From the NCBI GenBank assembly GCA_002352665.1, contig DEIV01000060.1, positions 29,341 through 93,340 on the forward strand: 64,000 nucleotides of DNA. Reading direction: 5' to 3'. The stretch's first letter is position 1. The number at the start of each line of letters is the position of its first letter. Of the stretch, positions 45,258 to 56,017 are shown one piece after another. A model generated the notes under the pieces. That model saw only the letters and a list, made by a program, of their open reading frames with translations, made no database searches and was not told where the DNA came from. The stretch is from Flavobacteriaceae bacterium UBA2765 (GTDB lineage: Bacteria; Bacteroidota; Bacteroidia; Flavobacteriales; Flavobacteriaceae). The position numbers and the translations under genes were made by a program.

Positions 45258-48200
45258 ATGAAAAACTATTTATTTAGAAGTTTACTGATGTTGGTTTTTT
45301 TAATGCTTTATGGCTATGCTCATGCACAAAGTATTTCAGGAACAATATCAGATGAAAATGGACCTTTACCGGGAGCGGCAGTTCTTGAAAAAGGCACAAG
45401 TAATGGAACAACAACAGATTTTGATGGTAATTATAGCTTAGAGATGGGCTCAGAAGCTACTATGGTAGTGAGTTTTGTAGGTTATATAACACAAGAAATC
45501 GCCGTTGCGGGTCAATCGGTAATCAATGTTGTTTTAGTAGAAGATTCAAGTCAACTAGAGGAAGTAGTAGTTGTAGGATATACTACGCAAACAAGAGGAG
45601 ATTTGACTGGATCCGTTGCCTCGGTTGATATGGCTGAAGCGGTAAAGACACCTGTTGTAAATGCGGCCGAATTATTACAAGGTAGAGCGTCTGGGGTATC
45701 TGTAACCAACAGTGGTAGACCTGGAGATGCACCAAAAATTAACATTCGTGGTTTTGGTACAATTAACAATACTGACCCATTATTCATTATTGATGGTGTT
45801 CAAACTGATGATGCAAATGTGTTTAATAGTATAAACGCCGCAGATATTGATCAGTTGAATGTATTGAAGGATGCGGCAGCAGCTATTTATGGAGCGAGAG
45901 CTGCAAATGGTGTTGTAATTGTAACTACTAAGAGTGGTGGTTATAACCAAGACAAAGCTAAGATTAGTGTAGATTTCTATACTGGTGTTGCTGAAGTAGA
46001 TAACACACCTGATTTATTAAACCCTGAACAACATAGAGGTGTAATATTTCAAAGTTTAGTGAATGATGGTGCAGATATTACTCATCCACAATATGACCCT
46101 AGCGGTTCAGGTACTTTTACTGTACCAACAACTTTAAACGGATTGTCCAGAAACGGTACTACAACTGTACCTAATGGTGGAACTAAATGGCTTGAGGAAA
46201 TCACTCAGAGTGCACAAACACAAAATCTATCTATCTCTTTAGAAAATGGTAGTGAGACAGGTAAGTACTATATGTCGGCCGCTTATTTAAATCGTGAAGG
46301 TGTATTATTAGGTACTGGATATAAAAGAGGGGTATCGAGATTAAATTCTGAGTTTAAAGTAGGGAATAAGAAAATTACTATTGGTCAGCATTTAAGTGCA
46401 TCTTTTTCTAGACAAGCCGGAGCAGATGAAGCAGGTATACAAGTGAATAGAGCATTACGATCTAGCCCCATTCTTCCAGTTCGAGATGATGATGGCGTTT
46501 TTGCAGGGCCAAATAGCAACTCTACGGGATTAAGTAATACAAATAACCCTGTAGCCTCATTGACAAGAGCTAGTAATGACTATGTAAAAAGATTTCGTGT
46601 TTTTGGAGACGTTTATGCTGGTGTTGAGTTATATGATGGTTTAAACTTCAAAACTACAATAAGTGGGAGTATGGAGCAAATAAATAGTATTGGTTTTACA
46701 GCTTTAGACCCTGAAGCAGCAGAGCCTATTGCCGTAAATTTACTTAGAGATGGAGATCAAAACATCTATTCATGGACATGGACGAACACCTTAAATTATA
46801 AGAAAGACTTTGGTGATCATTCTGTAAATGCATTAATAGGGATAGAAGCTTTAGAGCAAAGTCAAAAAGGTAAAGGGATTAATCGTACAGATTTTTTGTT
46901 TGAAACACCAGACTTTTATTTATTAAATAATGGAGGTGGTGCACCCCAAGTAGATTTTGCTTTTGACAATAATTCAACCTTATTTTCAGTTTTTGGTACT
47001 GTGAATTATTCGTATAAAAGTAAATATTTAGGAACAATTACGTTACGTAACGATAAAACTTCACGTTTTTTGGGTGACAACCAAAGTGACATCTTTCCGT
47101 CATTTAGTGCAGGTTGGAATATAAGTAAGGAAGATTTCTTTCCTCAAGATGCTATTGTGAATTCTTTGAAATTGAGTGCTTCATACGGACAGATAGGAAA
47201 CCAAACTTTATCCGTTGCAAATCCAACATCTAATATATCGGTATTTGCCGAAGATTTAGCTAATTATTCATTTGATGGTAGTTCTGTGCTTACTGGTGCA
47301 TTCTTAGATGCTGTAGGTAATCCAGATTTAAAATGGGAAACTAGTAACTCCACCAATATTGGCATAGATCTGGGTTTGTTCAATAATTCACTTTCTTTAG
47401 GGATTGAATATTTCATGATCGAAACGGAAGATTTGATAACAAGAGATTTTAGTGCCGTTCCTTCTACTGGACCAGATGCTACTCCTCCCTTTGTTAATGT
47501 TGGTACCGTAGAAAACAAGGGTCTTGATTTTACGATTGCTTACAACAATCAAATCAGTTCAGGCCTTACTTATGGCATTAGTGCAAATGTTTCAACTTAT
47601 AAAAACGAAATTACTGATTTAATTACTCCTTTTCAATCGGGAAATACTGTTTTCAGAGGTGGTGCTGTTACTAGGTCACAAATAGGACGTTCGATTTCAG
47701 AATTTTACGGTCGTGAAGTTATCGGTGTTTTTCAAACGGAAGCTGAGGTTTCGGCTGCTCCTGATCAAGGTTTTTCAACACCAGCAGATGGTGTAGGTAG
47801 ATTGAGATATAGAGATGTTAATCCAGATGGTGTAATTAATGATGAGGATCGAACCTTTATCGGTTCTCCCCATCCTGATTTTACCTATGGTGTTAATCTA
47901 AGTGCAGCGTATAAAGGTTTTGATTTAGCTGCATTCTTTCAAGGATCTCAAGGTAACGATATTTATAATTACGAAAGAATCTTTACAGATTTCCCTACAT
48001 TCTTTAATACAAATCAAAGTACACGTGTGTTGAACGCATTTGATCCGGTAACAAACCCGAATTCGAATACACCAGCCTTGAGTTCAAATATTACAAATAA
48101 TGAAACCGCACCGAACTCGTTTTTTGTTGAAGATGGGTCATATTTGCGATTAAAAAACTTACAAATAGGTTACACATTGCCTAGTAGTATTACTGATAAA

Positions 48201-48401
48201 GCAGGTGTTGGATCACTAAGAATTTATCTGCAAGGTACAAACTTATTTACCATAACAGATTATGAGGGCTTTGACCCTGAGCTTAGAGGTTTTGATGATT
48301 CACTTGTTGAAACTAACGGCGGAAATTTAACATTGGGAGTTGATTTTCAAACATTCCCAGTAGCGAGATTATTTTCATTAGGTGTAAATATTAAATTTTA
48401 A
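45258..48401 (+). CDS. susC: SusC/RagA-family TonB-linked outer-membrane transporter
   Basis: 1047 residues. Signal peptide (cut after AHAQ), a carboxypeptidase-regulatory-like domain (SISGTISDENGPLPGAAVLEKGTSNGTTTDFDGNYSL region, 24-90), the TonB-dependent plug (about 110-225; NIRGFGTINNTDPLFIIDGVQ, LKDAAAAIYGARAANGVVIVTTK) and a long beta barrel ending in SLGVNIKF with a terminal Phe. It imports oligosaccharides with its SusD partner, whose start is 4 nt downstream. It is energised by TonB-ExbBD. The GlcNAc context suggests chitooligosaccharide or glycan substrates. Confidence 0.95.
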   Translation: MKNYLFRSLLMLVFLMLYGYAHAQSISGTISDENGPLPGAAVLEKGTSNGTTTDFDGNYSLEMGSEATMVVSFVGYITQEIAVAGQSVINVVLVEDSSQLEEVVVVGYTTQTRGDLTGSVASVDMAEAVKTPVVNAAELLQGRASGVSVTNSGRPGDAPKINIRGFGTINNTDPLFIIDGVQTDDANVFNSINAADIDQLNVLKDAAAAIYGARAANGVVIVTTKSGGYNQDKAKISVDFYTGVAEVDNTPDLLNPEQHRGVIFQSLVNDGADITHPQYDPSGSGTFTVPTTLNGLSRNGTTTVPNGGTKWLEEITQSAQTQNLSISLENGSETGKYYMSAAYLNREGVLLGTGYKRGVSRLNSEFKVGNKKITIGQHLSASFSRQAGADEAGIQVNRALRSSPILPVRDDDGVFAGPNSNSTGLSNTNNPVASLTRASNDYVKRFRVFGDVYAGVELYDGLNFKTTISGSMEQINSIGFTALDPEAAEPIAVNLLRDGDQNIYSWTWTNTLNYKKDFGDHSVNALIGIEALEQSQKGKGINRTDFLFETPDFYLLNNGGGAPQVDFAFDNNSTLFSVFGTVNYSYKSKYLGTITLRNDKTSRFLGDNQSDIFPSFSAGWNISKEDFFPQDAIVNSLKLSASYGQIGNQTLSVANPTSNISVFAEDLANYSFDGSSVLTGAFLDAVGNPDLKWETSNSTNIGIDLGLFNNSLSLGIEYFMIETEDLITRDFSAVPSTGPDATPPFVNVGTVENKGLDFTIAYNNQISSGLTYGISANVSTYKNEITDLITPFQSGNTVFRGGAVTRSQIGRSISEFYGREVIGVFQTEAEVSAAPDQGFSTPADGVGRLRYRDVNPDGVINDEDRTFIGSPHPDFTYGVNLSAAYKGFDLAAFFQGSQGNDIYNYERIFTDFPTFFNTNQSTRVLNAFDPVTNPNSNTPALSSNITNNETAPNSFFVEDGSYLRLKNLQIGYTLPSSITDKAGVGSLRIYLQGTNLFTITDYEGFDPELRGFDDSLVETNGGNLTLGVDFQTFPVARLFSLGVNIKF

Positions 48402-48405
48402 AAAG

Positions 48406-50145
48406 ATGAGAAAAAAAATAAATTATTTATTAATGTTCATGTTGGTAGGTGTACTGGCATGTAATGATTCTTTTACTGAAACAGTAGAAGTAGGAGCTTT
48501 AAGCGACGAGGCTTTACAAAACGAAACGGGTATAGACTTATTACTTATTGGTGCATATTCGGCATTAGACGGTGTTAGAAAAAATTCTTCAGGAGCTGTT
48601 TGGACTTCAAGTGGTGACAATTGGTGGCTAGATGCCCTTTCAGATGATGCTCATAAAGGGAGTACTGATTCTGATCAAGCAGATCTATTTTTAATGGAAA
48701 CGTTTGATTGGGGAACAGCAAATCCTTATCTTTTAGGAAAATGGACTGGGTTATATTCGGGAGTTAATAGAGCAAATAATGTATTGTCTGTTATTGGTAA
48801 GGTTACTGAGGGCGATTTTACTACACAAGAAGCGGAAGCCAAATTTTTAAGAGCACATTATAACTTTGAATTGCAAAGAGCATTTGGAAATGTAGCTTTT
48901 ATTTCTGTTGAAAATTTTAACAATAAAGAGTTTAATCAACCCAATTCTGGTCCTATTTGGGATCAAATTGAAGCTGATTTTCAATTCGCTATTGATAATT
49001 TACCTGCTACAAAAGCTGCTGCCGGTAAACCTTCTTCAATGACAGCGAAGGCTTACAAAGCAAAGGTGCATTTATATCAATCAGAATGGAGTGAAGCTGC
49101 TACATTGTTTAACGATGTTATTACCACTGGGGGTTATTCATTGATTCCTGAGTTTGCAGACAATTTCCGATTGGCTGGTGATAATAGTTCAGAATCTCTA
49201 TTTGCTATTCAATTTACAGCGGATGATGGTTCATCTTTTAATGGCAATCAAGGAGGAACGTTAAACTTTCCTAATGCTTTTGGGTTTTGTTGTGGTTTTT
49301 ATCAACCGAGTCAAGATTTGGTAAATGCTTTTCAGACTGACGGTAGTGGTTTACCTTTATTAGATACTTTTAATCAAACAGATGTGACAAATGATTATGG
49401 CTTAAATTCTTTTCAAATAGATGCAAATGGTGACGTAATTGAAGATGCTAATGGAGATCCGGTTCCAACATTGTTTACACCAGAAACAGGGCCGTTAGAT
49501 CCTAGATTAGATTATACAGCAGGTAGGAGAGGTATAGAATATAATGGATATGGCACTATGGTTGGTAAAGATTGGATCCGTGCTAATTTTTCAGACATTT
49601 CCGGACCTTATTTACCAAAGAAAAACATTTACCAGAAAAGCGAAGAAGGTAATGTTGGTACTGGTGGTTGGGGTCAGCAACATTCAGGAATCAATTATCA
49701 TATTATAAGATATGCTGATGTATTATTGATGGCTGCTGAGGCGGCAGCTGAAACCGGAGATTTGGCAACTGCACTAGATTATGTAAACCAAGTAAGAAAC
49801 AGAGCCAAAAACATGACTTATGTTAAAAATGAAGCGGAAACTGCAGATGCTGCCAATTATCAAATTGAGCTATATGCTTCTTTTCCAGATCAAGCCTTTG
49901 CTATAAAAGCAATTCGCATGGAACGTCGTTTAGAATTAGGTATGGAAGGGCATCGTTTATTTGATTTGAGAAGATGGGGTAACGGGGTAGACATAATGAA
50001 TGCATATTTTACAAATGAAGCTAGAGTAATTACCTCTTTTGCAGGTGACCCTAAGCCATATGAGCCAAAGTATGATATATTACCAATCCCAATAACGGCA
50101 ATAGATTTAAGTGGTGGTACTTTAACGCAAAATCCTGGATTTTAA
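48406..50145 (+). CDS. susD: SusD/RagB-family nutrient-binding lipoprotein
   Basis: 579 residues with a lipoprotein signal (LVGVLAC, Cys19). N-terminal and C-terminal RagB/SusD halves are present: AKFLRAHYNFELQRAFGNV, TAKAYKAKVHLYQSEWSEAATLFNDVI (TPR-like), IIRYADVLLMAAEAAAE and MERRLELGMEGHRLFDLRRWG. It caps the SusC channel at the cell surface and binds glycans. It is translated right after susC, and a strong terminator follows, so susCD is an operon of two. Confidence 0.95.
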   Translation: MRKKINYLLMFMLVGVLACNDSFTETVEVGALSDEALQNETGIDLLLIGAYSALDGVRKNSSGAVWTSSGDNWWLDALSDDAHKGSTDSDQADLFLMETFDWGTANPYLLGKWTGLYSGVNRANNVLSVIGKVTEGDFTTQEAEAKFLRAHYNFELQRAFGNVAFISVENFNNKEFNQPNSGPIWDQIEADFQFAIDNLPATKAAAGKPSSMTAKAYKAKVHLYQSEWSEAATLFNDVITTGGYSLIPEFADNFRLAGDNSSESLFAIQFTADDGSSFNGNQGGTLNFPNAFGFCCGFYQPSQDLVNAFQTDGSGLPLLDTFNQTDVTNDYGLNSFQIDANGDVIEDANGDPVPTLFTPETGPLDPRLDYTAGRRGIEYNGYGTMVGKDWIRANFSDISGPYLPKKNIYQKSEEGNVGTGGWGQQHSGINYHIIRYADVLLMAAEAAAETGDLATALDYVNQVRNRAKNMTYVKNEAETADAANYQIELYASFPDQAFAIKAIRMERRLELGMEGHRLFDLRRWGNGVDIMNAYFTNEARVITSFAGDPKPYEPKYDILPIPITAIDLSGGTLTQNPGF

Positions 50146-50174
50146 CCACTAATTAATATTTCTTCAAAATTTAA

Positions 50175-50208
50175 AACAGAGCATTATTCAATGCTCTGTT
50201 TTTTTTTC
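50175..50208 (+). terminator. Terminator after susD
   Basis: Perfect 10-bp stem AACAGAGCAT (50175-50184) / ATGCTCTGTT (50191-50200), loop TATTCA, then a run of nine or more T. Confidence 0.9.
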
Positions 50209-50415
50209 GAAAAGCTTAAAATAGTAAGGTTTATTATTCTTTAATAAGAGTGTATTCATTAAATTTGTAGTAAAAAAGGATTCCTCTCCCAATAACTATC
50301 AGGATGAGAGGGTTAGATGTCTACTATATAAAGATTGAATATTTGACAAAAGCTTATTAAAATATAGAGATCACTCCAAAGAATAGAACAAAACTCATAT
50401 CTCAAACTTCCCATT

Positions 50416-53400
50416 ATGAAGCAATTATTTTTCATATTCTGTATTACATTATTTTTAATGTCTTGTAATAAAACAAAAGACCAAGCTGATAATATCCAGA
50501 AGAAGGATATTAAAATTTTTAAAACTTTAACGCATTCTCAAACAGGTGTTGACTTTTCTAATAATCTAACGGAAACAGATTCTCTGAACTATTTGAACTA
50601 TGGTTATGTATATATGGGAGGTGGAATTTCTGCAGGAGACATTAATAATGACGGTCTGATAGATTTATATTTTACCGGCAACATGGTCTCTAATAAATTA
50701 TATCTCAATAAAGGTAATTTAAAATTTGAAGATATTTCTGAACAAGCCGGAGTTTTAGGAGATAATCGATGGTTTACAGGGGTAACTATGGCAGATGTTA
50801 ATAATGATGGTTTTTTAGATATTTATTGTGCTGTTGGAGGTAAATATGAACCCAAAGAGAATTTACTATATATTAATAACGGAACTTCGTCAAGTGCAGG
50901 GCAAGTTACATTTACAGAAAGTGCTAAAAAATACGGAATTGATGATATAGGCAATAGCATTCAATCTACTTTTTTTGACTATGATAATGATGGCGATTTA
51001 GATTTATATGTTGCCAATTATCCGCCAACTCAATTTAATGCACCTAATAATTATTATACTGTAAAGATGAAAATTCCCAAAGATGAAGAAACTGATAAAT
51101 TGTATAGAAATGATGGTGATAAATTTACTAATGTTACTCAAAAAGCTGGGTTAAAAACATTCGGTTTATCCAATAGTGTAACAGTAGCTGATGTTAATAA
51201 TGATGGCTGGCAAGATATTTACATCTCTAACGATTTTTCTATGCCAGATTATTTTTACATTAATAATAAAAACGGAACATTTACTGAGCATGTTAAAAAC
51301 AGTACTAAGCAAACCGCATTGTATGGAATGGGTGTAGATATTGCAGATTTTAATAATGATGGCTTATTAGACATTATTCAGATGGATATGACACCGGGTG
51401 ATAACCGTAGATCAAAAGCCAATATGGCAAGTATGAATCCTTCTTTGTTTTGGGGAGCTGTAAATTCGGGGTTCGGTTATCAATACATGCAAAATATGTT
51501 ACAGTTAAATAATGGTGCTATTAACGACTCATTACCCAATTTTAGTAATATATCAAGATTGGCAGGGATAGCCACAACAGATTGGAGTTGGGGGCCTTTA
51601 TTTGTAGACTTAGATAATGATGGCTGGAAAGATATTTTTATCTCAAACGGTACGAGGAGAGAAATCAACAATAAAGATTATTTTGATGCTTTAAAAAAAC
51701 AAAAATTAACAAAAGATAGCCTGTTAAAAAAGACCTTAGAAATTCCATCAGAAAAGATAGATAATTTTGTGTTTAAAAATAATGGAGATTTAACATTTAC
51801 AAAAGTAAATGCAGATTGGGGTATTGAATATAAAGGTTTTTCTAATGGTAGTGTGTATGCCGATTTAGACAATGATGGTGATCTGGAAATTATTATTAAT
51901 AATATTGATGATATGGCTTCAGTTTTTGAAAATACAAGTTCAGAAACAAATAATTATATGACCTTAAAATTTAGAGGAACAGAAAAAAATAAATTTGGTT
52001 TAGGCGTTAAAGTAAGTCTAATAGCTGATGGTATTAGCCAATTTCAAGAAATGACCTTAACCAGAGGCTTTCAATCTTCTGTAGCACCTCAATTGCATTT
52101 TGGTTTAGGTAAAGTTCAAAAAGTAGATACTTTAAAAGTTACTTGGCCAGATAGGAAGGAGCAAATATTTACTGCATTGGATAAAAATCAGTTTCTAGAA
52201 ATTGATTATTCCCAAGCTAAATTGCCGTCACAGGATAAAAAAACAGTTACAACGAAAACATTATTTTCTACAGAAAATGATCCATCCATAATGGTAAGTC
52301 ATAAACATATTGAAAACTTATATGATGATTTTACTAAAGAAATATTGTTACCCTATCAAACTTCAATGCTAGGTCCAAACATAGCGGTTGGCGATTTAAA
52401 TAATGATGGATTGGATGATTTTATTGTTGGAGCGGCTTCTCAAAATCAAGCAGGTGTATATTTTCAAGCAAAAAAAGGATTTGTAAAACAAGAAATTAAA
52501 GCAATTAATGATGATAGTGGTTTTGAAGATTTGGGAAGCTTAATTTTTGATGCCGATAATGACGGAGATAATGATATTTACATGGTAAGTGGTGGTAATG
52601 AATTTGACTATGATGATGAAAAATTACAGGACAGACTATATATCAATGATGGTAAGGGTAATTTTACCAAAACGACAACAGCCTTACCTAAAATGTTAAC
52701 CAGTGGTTCTAGAGTGTACAGTTTTGACTATGATAAAGATGGCGATTTAGATTTGTTTGTTGGTGGTAGGTTGGTGCCTAAGAATTATCCGCAACCGGCA
52801 AATAGTTATATTTTAGAAAATGTAAGTACAAAAGGAAATCCTAAATTTGCTGATGTTACAAAAAAAATAGCTCCTGAATTGGAAGAATTAGGCATGGTAA
52901 CTAGTGCCAGTTGGACAGATATTGATAATGACGGATGGACAGATTTAGTCATTGTTGGAGAATGGATGCCAATCACAATTTTTAAAAATAATAAAGGAGT
53001 ATTTAAAAATAGTACCAAAGAATTTGGTTTAGAAGATGCCACAGGTTGGTGGTTTAGTATCAAAGAAGGTGATTTTGATAAGGATGGAGATATTGATTTT
53101 ATTGTGGGAAATAACGGACTTAATTTTAAATACAAAGCCAATGCAAATGAAACTTTTGATGTTTATTTTAATGATTTTGATAAAAATAAACAGGGTGATA
53201 TTGTGTTGAGTTATTTTAATGAAGGTGAAAAGTTTCCGGTAAGAGGAAGAGAATGTTCATCTCAACAGATTCCAGCCATAAAGAAAAAATATAAAGACTA
53301 TGAATCTTATTCTGTAGCTACTTTAGAAGATATTTATACAAAGAAAGATTTAGAAAAATCGTTACACTACCAAGTCAGTTCTTTTGCGAGCATTTATTTG

Positions 53401-53748
53401 GAGAATAAAGATGGTAAATTTATTACACATCAATTACCGAATTTGGCACAATTATCAAGCACAAATCAAATTTTAATAAAGGATTTTGATAAAGATTCTA
53501 ATTTAGATGTGGTAGTTGCAGGGAATTTATACATGACTGAAGTAGAAACACCTAGGAATGACGCAGGTATTGGCTTATTTTTAAAAGGAGATAGTAATGG
53601 AGGTTTTAAACCTATTAAGGCTTATAACAGTGGCTTATTTATACCCGGTGATGTAAAAGATATGGATATAATAAAAATTCGGGGAGAAGATTATATAATT
53701 GTTGCTAAAAATTATGACTATTTGCAATTCATAAAAGTTGATGATTAG
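50416..53748 (+). CDS. CRTAC1-family FG-GAP/VCBS repeat lipoprotein with ASPIC/UnbV domain
   Basis: 1110 residues with a lipoprotein signal (FLMSC, Cys17). Repeated FG-GAP blades with calcium loops run through it (AGDINNDGLIDLYF, ADVNNDGFLDIY, FFDYDNDGDLDLY, ADFNNDGLLDIIQ, VADLDNDGD-type). An ASPIC/UnbV domain lies near 530-605 (LTRGFQSSVAPQLHFGLG). More blades follow, forming a second propeller. Such surface proteins are frequent beside susCD genes and are thought to bind or process glycans or other ligands; no enzyme activity is assigned. It lies 270 bp after susD, beyond a terminator, so it is separately expressed. Confidence 0.85.
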   Translation: MKQLFFIFCITLFLMSCNKTKDQADNIQKKDIKIFKTLTHSQTGVDFSNNLTETDSLNYLNYGYVYMGGGISAGDINNDGLIDLYFTGNMVSNKLYLNKGNLKFEDISEQAGVLGDNRWFTGVTMADVNNDGFLDIYCAVGGKYEPKENLLYINNGTSSSAGQVTFTESAKKYGIDDIGNSIQSTFFDYDNDGDLDLYVANYPPTQFNAPNNYYTVKMKIPKDEETDKLYRNDGDKFTNVTQKAGLKTFGLSNSVTVADVNNDGWQDIYISNDFSMPDYFYINNKNGTFTEHVKNSTKQTALYGMGVDIADFNNDGLLDIIQMDMTPGDNRRSKANMASMNPSLFWGAVNSGFGYQYMQNMLQLNNGAINDSLPNFSNISRLAGIATTDWSWGPLFVDLDNDGWKDIFISNGTRREINNKDYFDALKKQKLTKDSLLKKTLEIPSEKIDNFVFKNNGDLTFTKVNADWGIEYKGFSNGSVYADLDNDGDLEIIINNIDDMASVFENTSSETNNYMTLKFRGTEKNKFGLGVKVSLIADGISQFQEMTLTRGFQSSVAPQLHFGLGKVQKVDTLKVTWPDRKEQIFTALDKNQFLEIDYSQAKLPSQDKKTVTTKTLFSTENDPSIMVSHKHIENLYDDFTKEILLPYQTSMLGPNIAVGDLNNDGLDDFIVGAASQNQAGVYFQAKKGFVKQEIKAINDDSGFEDLGSLIFDADNDGDNDIYMVSGGNEFDYDDEKLQDRLYINDGKGNFTKTTTALPKMLTSGSRVYSFDYDKDGDLDLFVGGRLVPKNYPQPANSYILENVSTKGNPKFADVTKKIAPELEELGMVTSASWTDIDNDGWTDLVIVGEWMPITIFKNNKGVFKNSTKEFGLEDATGWWFSIKEGDFDKDGDIDFIVGNNGLNFKYKANANETFDVYFNDFDKNKQGDIVLSYFNEGEKFPVRGRECSSQQIPAIKKKYKDYESYSVATLEDIYTKKDLEKSLHYQVSSFASIYLENKDGKFITHQLPNLAQLSSTNQILIKDFDKDSNLDVVVAGNLYMTEVETPRNDAGIGLFLKGDSNGGFKPIKAYNSGLFIPGDVKDMDIIKIRGEDYIIVAKNYDYLQFIKVDD

Positions 53749-53964
53749 TAAGTTTATATGTAGCATTGGAAAAATTTATTAACCCAGAAGTTTCAGAGAA
53801 ACATTGCAAAACCTTGTTGCGAAGGCAGTTTGTGTTTTGAAGATTACTCAGTGTGAAGTTCTAATGCAAGGTCTAGGTTATCAAGTTTAAGTTAATGAAA
53901 AGCTAAAACTTAAGAATTTCATAGAATATTTTTTATCGGGTAAATCACCATTAATAGGTTTGTG

Positions 53965-55512
53965 TTAGTTCTTATTTATTAATTTATTTTCCAATACCAT
54001 TATATCAATATTTTTTTCTTCCCAAAGTTTTAATAACTCATCAGGCACGGGTGTAAAAACATAGGTAAAAGAACTTAGTATAATATCTTCATCTCCATCT
54101 TCATCCACATCTCCAGCATCCATCAAAAACCACCTCCCTAAATTAGAATCTTCAAACGTGTAGGGTATGAAACCAAACTCTGCAGTATTTGAATTTTCTA
54201 AGTAAACAAAGGTAAAATTAGGGTTGTTGTCATAATCAGGGAATGTAGAAAGTATTCCAAAATCTATATCACCATCTTGGTCAAAATCTCTAGCTAATAA
54301 TCTTGTAGCACCATTCATAGGGTAAAAATATTTTTCAACAAAATTATTATTTCCATCATTAATATGAATACGTAAGCCATGATATGGTTTTGGGATATAA
54401 GTTTTATCAGCATTATCACCGTTTGCTGTTACAATATCAAAATCACCATCGCCGTCATAATCAATAATTTCAAACCAGCTTGTACCATAGATAGGACTAA
54501 AGCGTATTACTTTTTCGCTTCTAAATTTTTGATTGTCCTCCTGATATAGAATACTGATGCTTTCATCTCCTTGAGAAGTTAATGCAACTAAATCATCTTT
54601 TCCATCTTGGTCCATATCTTTAGCCATTACACGTATAGTACCCGGTTGATTTAACAAGGTGGTTTTCTGATAATTTAAACTATCTGCTTTGGTCAATAAA
54701 GATAATTTTCCGGTTAGATTTCCAAACTCACTAATTACTAATTCATCTTTTCCATTTTTGAAAAGATCAACAACTAAGGTGTTTACGGGCCTGTGCAATA
54801 TTTCCTGAAGGGGTTTTACTATACTATCTTGTACGGTAAAAATCCTGCCGGATGGAATTTCACTCGGATTTAATTGTCCAATGGCTGTCACATAGTCTTG
54901 ATCTGCCCTTTTAGTATAGGCAACTACTGCACTACCAAATTGCCCTAAAAGTTTAGATTTATTTATATCAAAATCGAATTGAAAGAGATTACCTGAAATG
55001 TCGCCAACAAATAATTTCCTTCGTTCTTTATTATATTCAAGGTATGTAATAAATGTACCTTTTACTGAATCTAAAGAAATAGGCTTGGGTAAAAATTGTA
55101 CGAGTTCATTACTACGATTACTATTTCCTGAAGTCATTAAAGAATCTGGCGCTTTTGAAATTATATACGCCTTGAGTAATTGCCAATCTTTTTTGGAAAT
55201 GGTAGGCTTTAAAGGATAGATTCCGGTTTGGTAAATGGCTTTCATTTCGTCAAATGAAAGTCCTTTCATTGGATTATAGCTAGAATCCTTAATGCCCATT
55301 CTAGCACCCATTTCGGGCAATATTTTTGTGACCCATAACTTTTTTGTGAGTTGATCTATAGAGGGAGCTATATGGCATCTTGCATATTGGGTTTCGAAAA
55401 GAGCAACCTCTTTTTTTGAACTATCTTGAGAACAAGAAATTAAAACTAAAAAAAGCAAAGAGATTATTCCATTAAATTTACAAAATGAAGGGTAAGGTTT
55501 CTTAAAATTCAT
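53965..55512 (-). CDS. VCBS-repeat lipoprotein with an altered cytochrome c-like motif
   Basis: 515 residues from ATG 55512 (an in-frame upstream ATG at 55536 precedes the signal). The lipobox is LISC, Cys27. Residues 38-110 resemble a cytochrome c domain, with LPEMGARMG downstream, but the heme motif reads Y43-A-R-C46-H47 instead of CxxCH. The rest (about 150-515) is a beta-propeller of FG-GAP/VCBS blades with DxDxDG calcium loops (DMDQDGKDDLV, DYDGDGDFDIV, DFDQDGDIDFG, DVDEDGDEDII). The protein is periplasmic or surface-exposed. It is convergent with the CRTAC1 gene and may act with it. Confidence 0.8.
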   Translation of the reverse strand: MNFKKPYPSFCKFNGIISLLFLVLISCSQDSSKKEVALFETQYARCHIAPSIDQLTKKLWVTKILPEMGARMGIKDSSYNPMKGLSFDEMKAIYQTGIYPLKPTISKKDWQLLKAYIISKAPDSLMTSGNSNRSNELVQFLPKPISLDSVKGTFITYLEYNKERRKLFVGDISGNLFQFDFDINKSKLLGQFGSAVVAYTKRADQDYVTAIGQLNPSEIPSGRIFTVQDSIVKPLQEILHRPVNTLVVDLFKNGKDELVISEFGNLTGKLSLLTKADSLNYQKTTLLNQPGTIRVMAKDMDQDGKDDLVALTSQGDESISILYQEDNQKFRSEKVIRFSPIYGTSWFEIIDYDGDGDFDIVTANGDNADKTYIPKPYHGLRIHINDGNNNFVEKYFYPMNGATRLLARDFDQDGDIDFGILSTFPDYDNNPNFTFVYLENSNTAEFGFIPYTFEDSNLGRWFLMDAGDVDEDGDEDIILSSFTYVFTPVPDELLKLWEEKNIDIMVLENKLINKN

Positions 55513-56017
55513 TGTAATTATAATAATAAAAAACAATATACGGTTTTTAATCTAAAGAATTCCTCTATTTCCCCTTATGGCAGATAAATTCCATTTCAGC
55601 GGATGAAGGTCTTGTGACTGCCTACAGATTGCTACGTGTACCCACAGATATAGACCCCTCTCCGGATGAAGAGGGGAATGAATTTGCTCATTTCTAAATG
55701 TTTAAGTTTTGAATAAAAGCATATTGAGCGAAGAAAGGGGACATTGATAATACTAATCATAGGTGTTAATCTTAAAAAATTTGTAAAAAACGACTACGGT
55801 TTGAGTTTTCAATCCCTCCGTCCACGCCAAATCGCGTGTCCACCTCCCTTTATCCAAAGGGAGGAACTCACAACTAATCTAAAAAAGTATAAAAAATGTG
55901 GGTACATCGTAGTTACAGATTAGCAGGGCTGGTCAGTTTCAAGAAATGTTTTATTTAGGTTGCTTTATAAGAAAATGGGCTTTTTTTTATAAATTTATAA
56001 TCTAAATCTTAAAAATT
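55513..56017. other. Divergent intergenic region with two perfect hairpins
   Basis: 505 bp. It holds CCCCTCT (55655-55661) / AGAGGGG (55670-55676) and CCTCCCTTT (55843-55851) / AAAGGGAGG (55856-55864), both perfect. Neither is followed by a long T-run, so they are repeat-like rather than terminators. A GC-rich stretch around 55560-55680 differs from the surrounding AT-rich DNA and looks like a decayed fragment. No gene is seen. Confidence 0.45.

Noticed and set aside
50283..50311. Second terminator after susD
   Set aside because: The CCTCTC/GAGAGG dyad has a 17-base loop and no T-run, and a strong terminator already lies 80 bp earlier.
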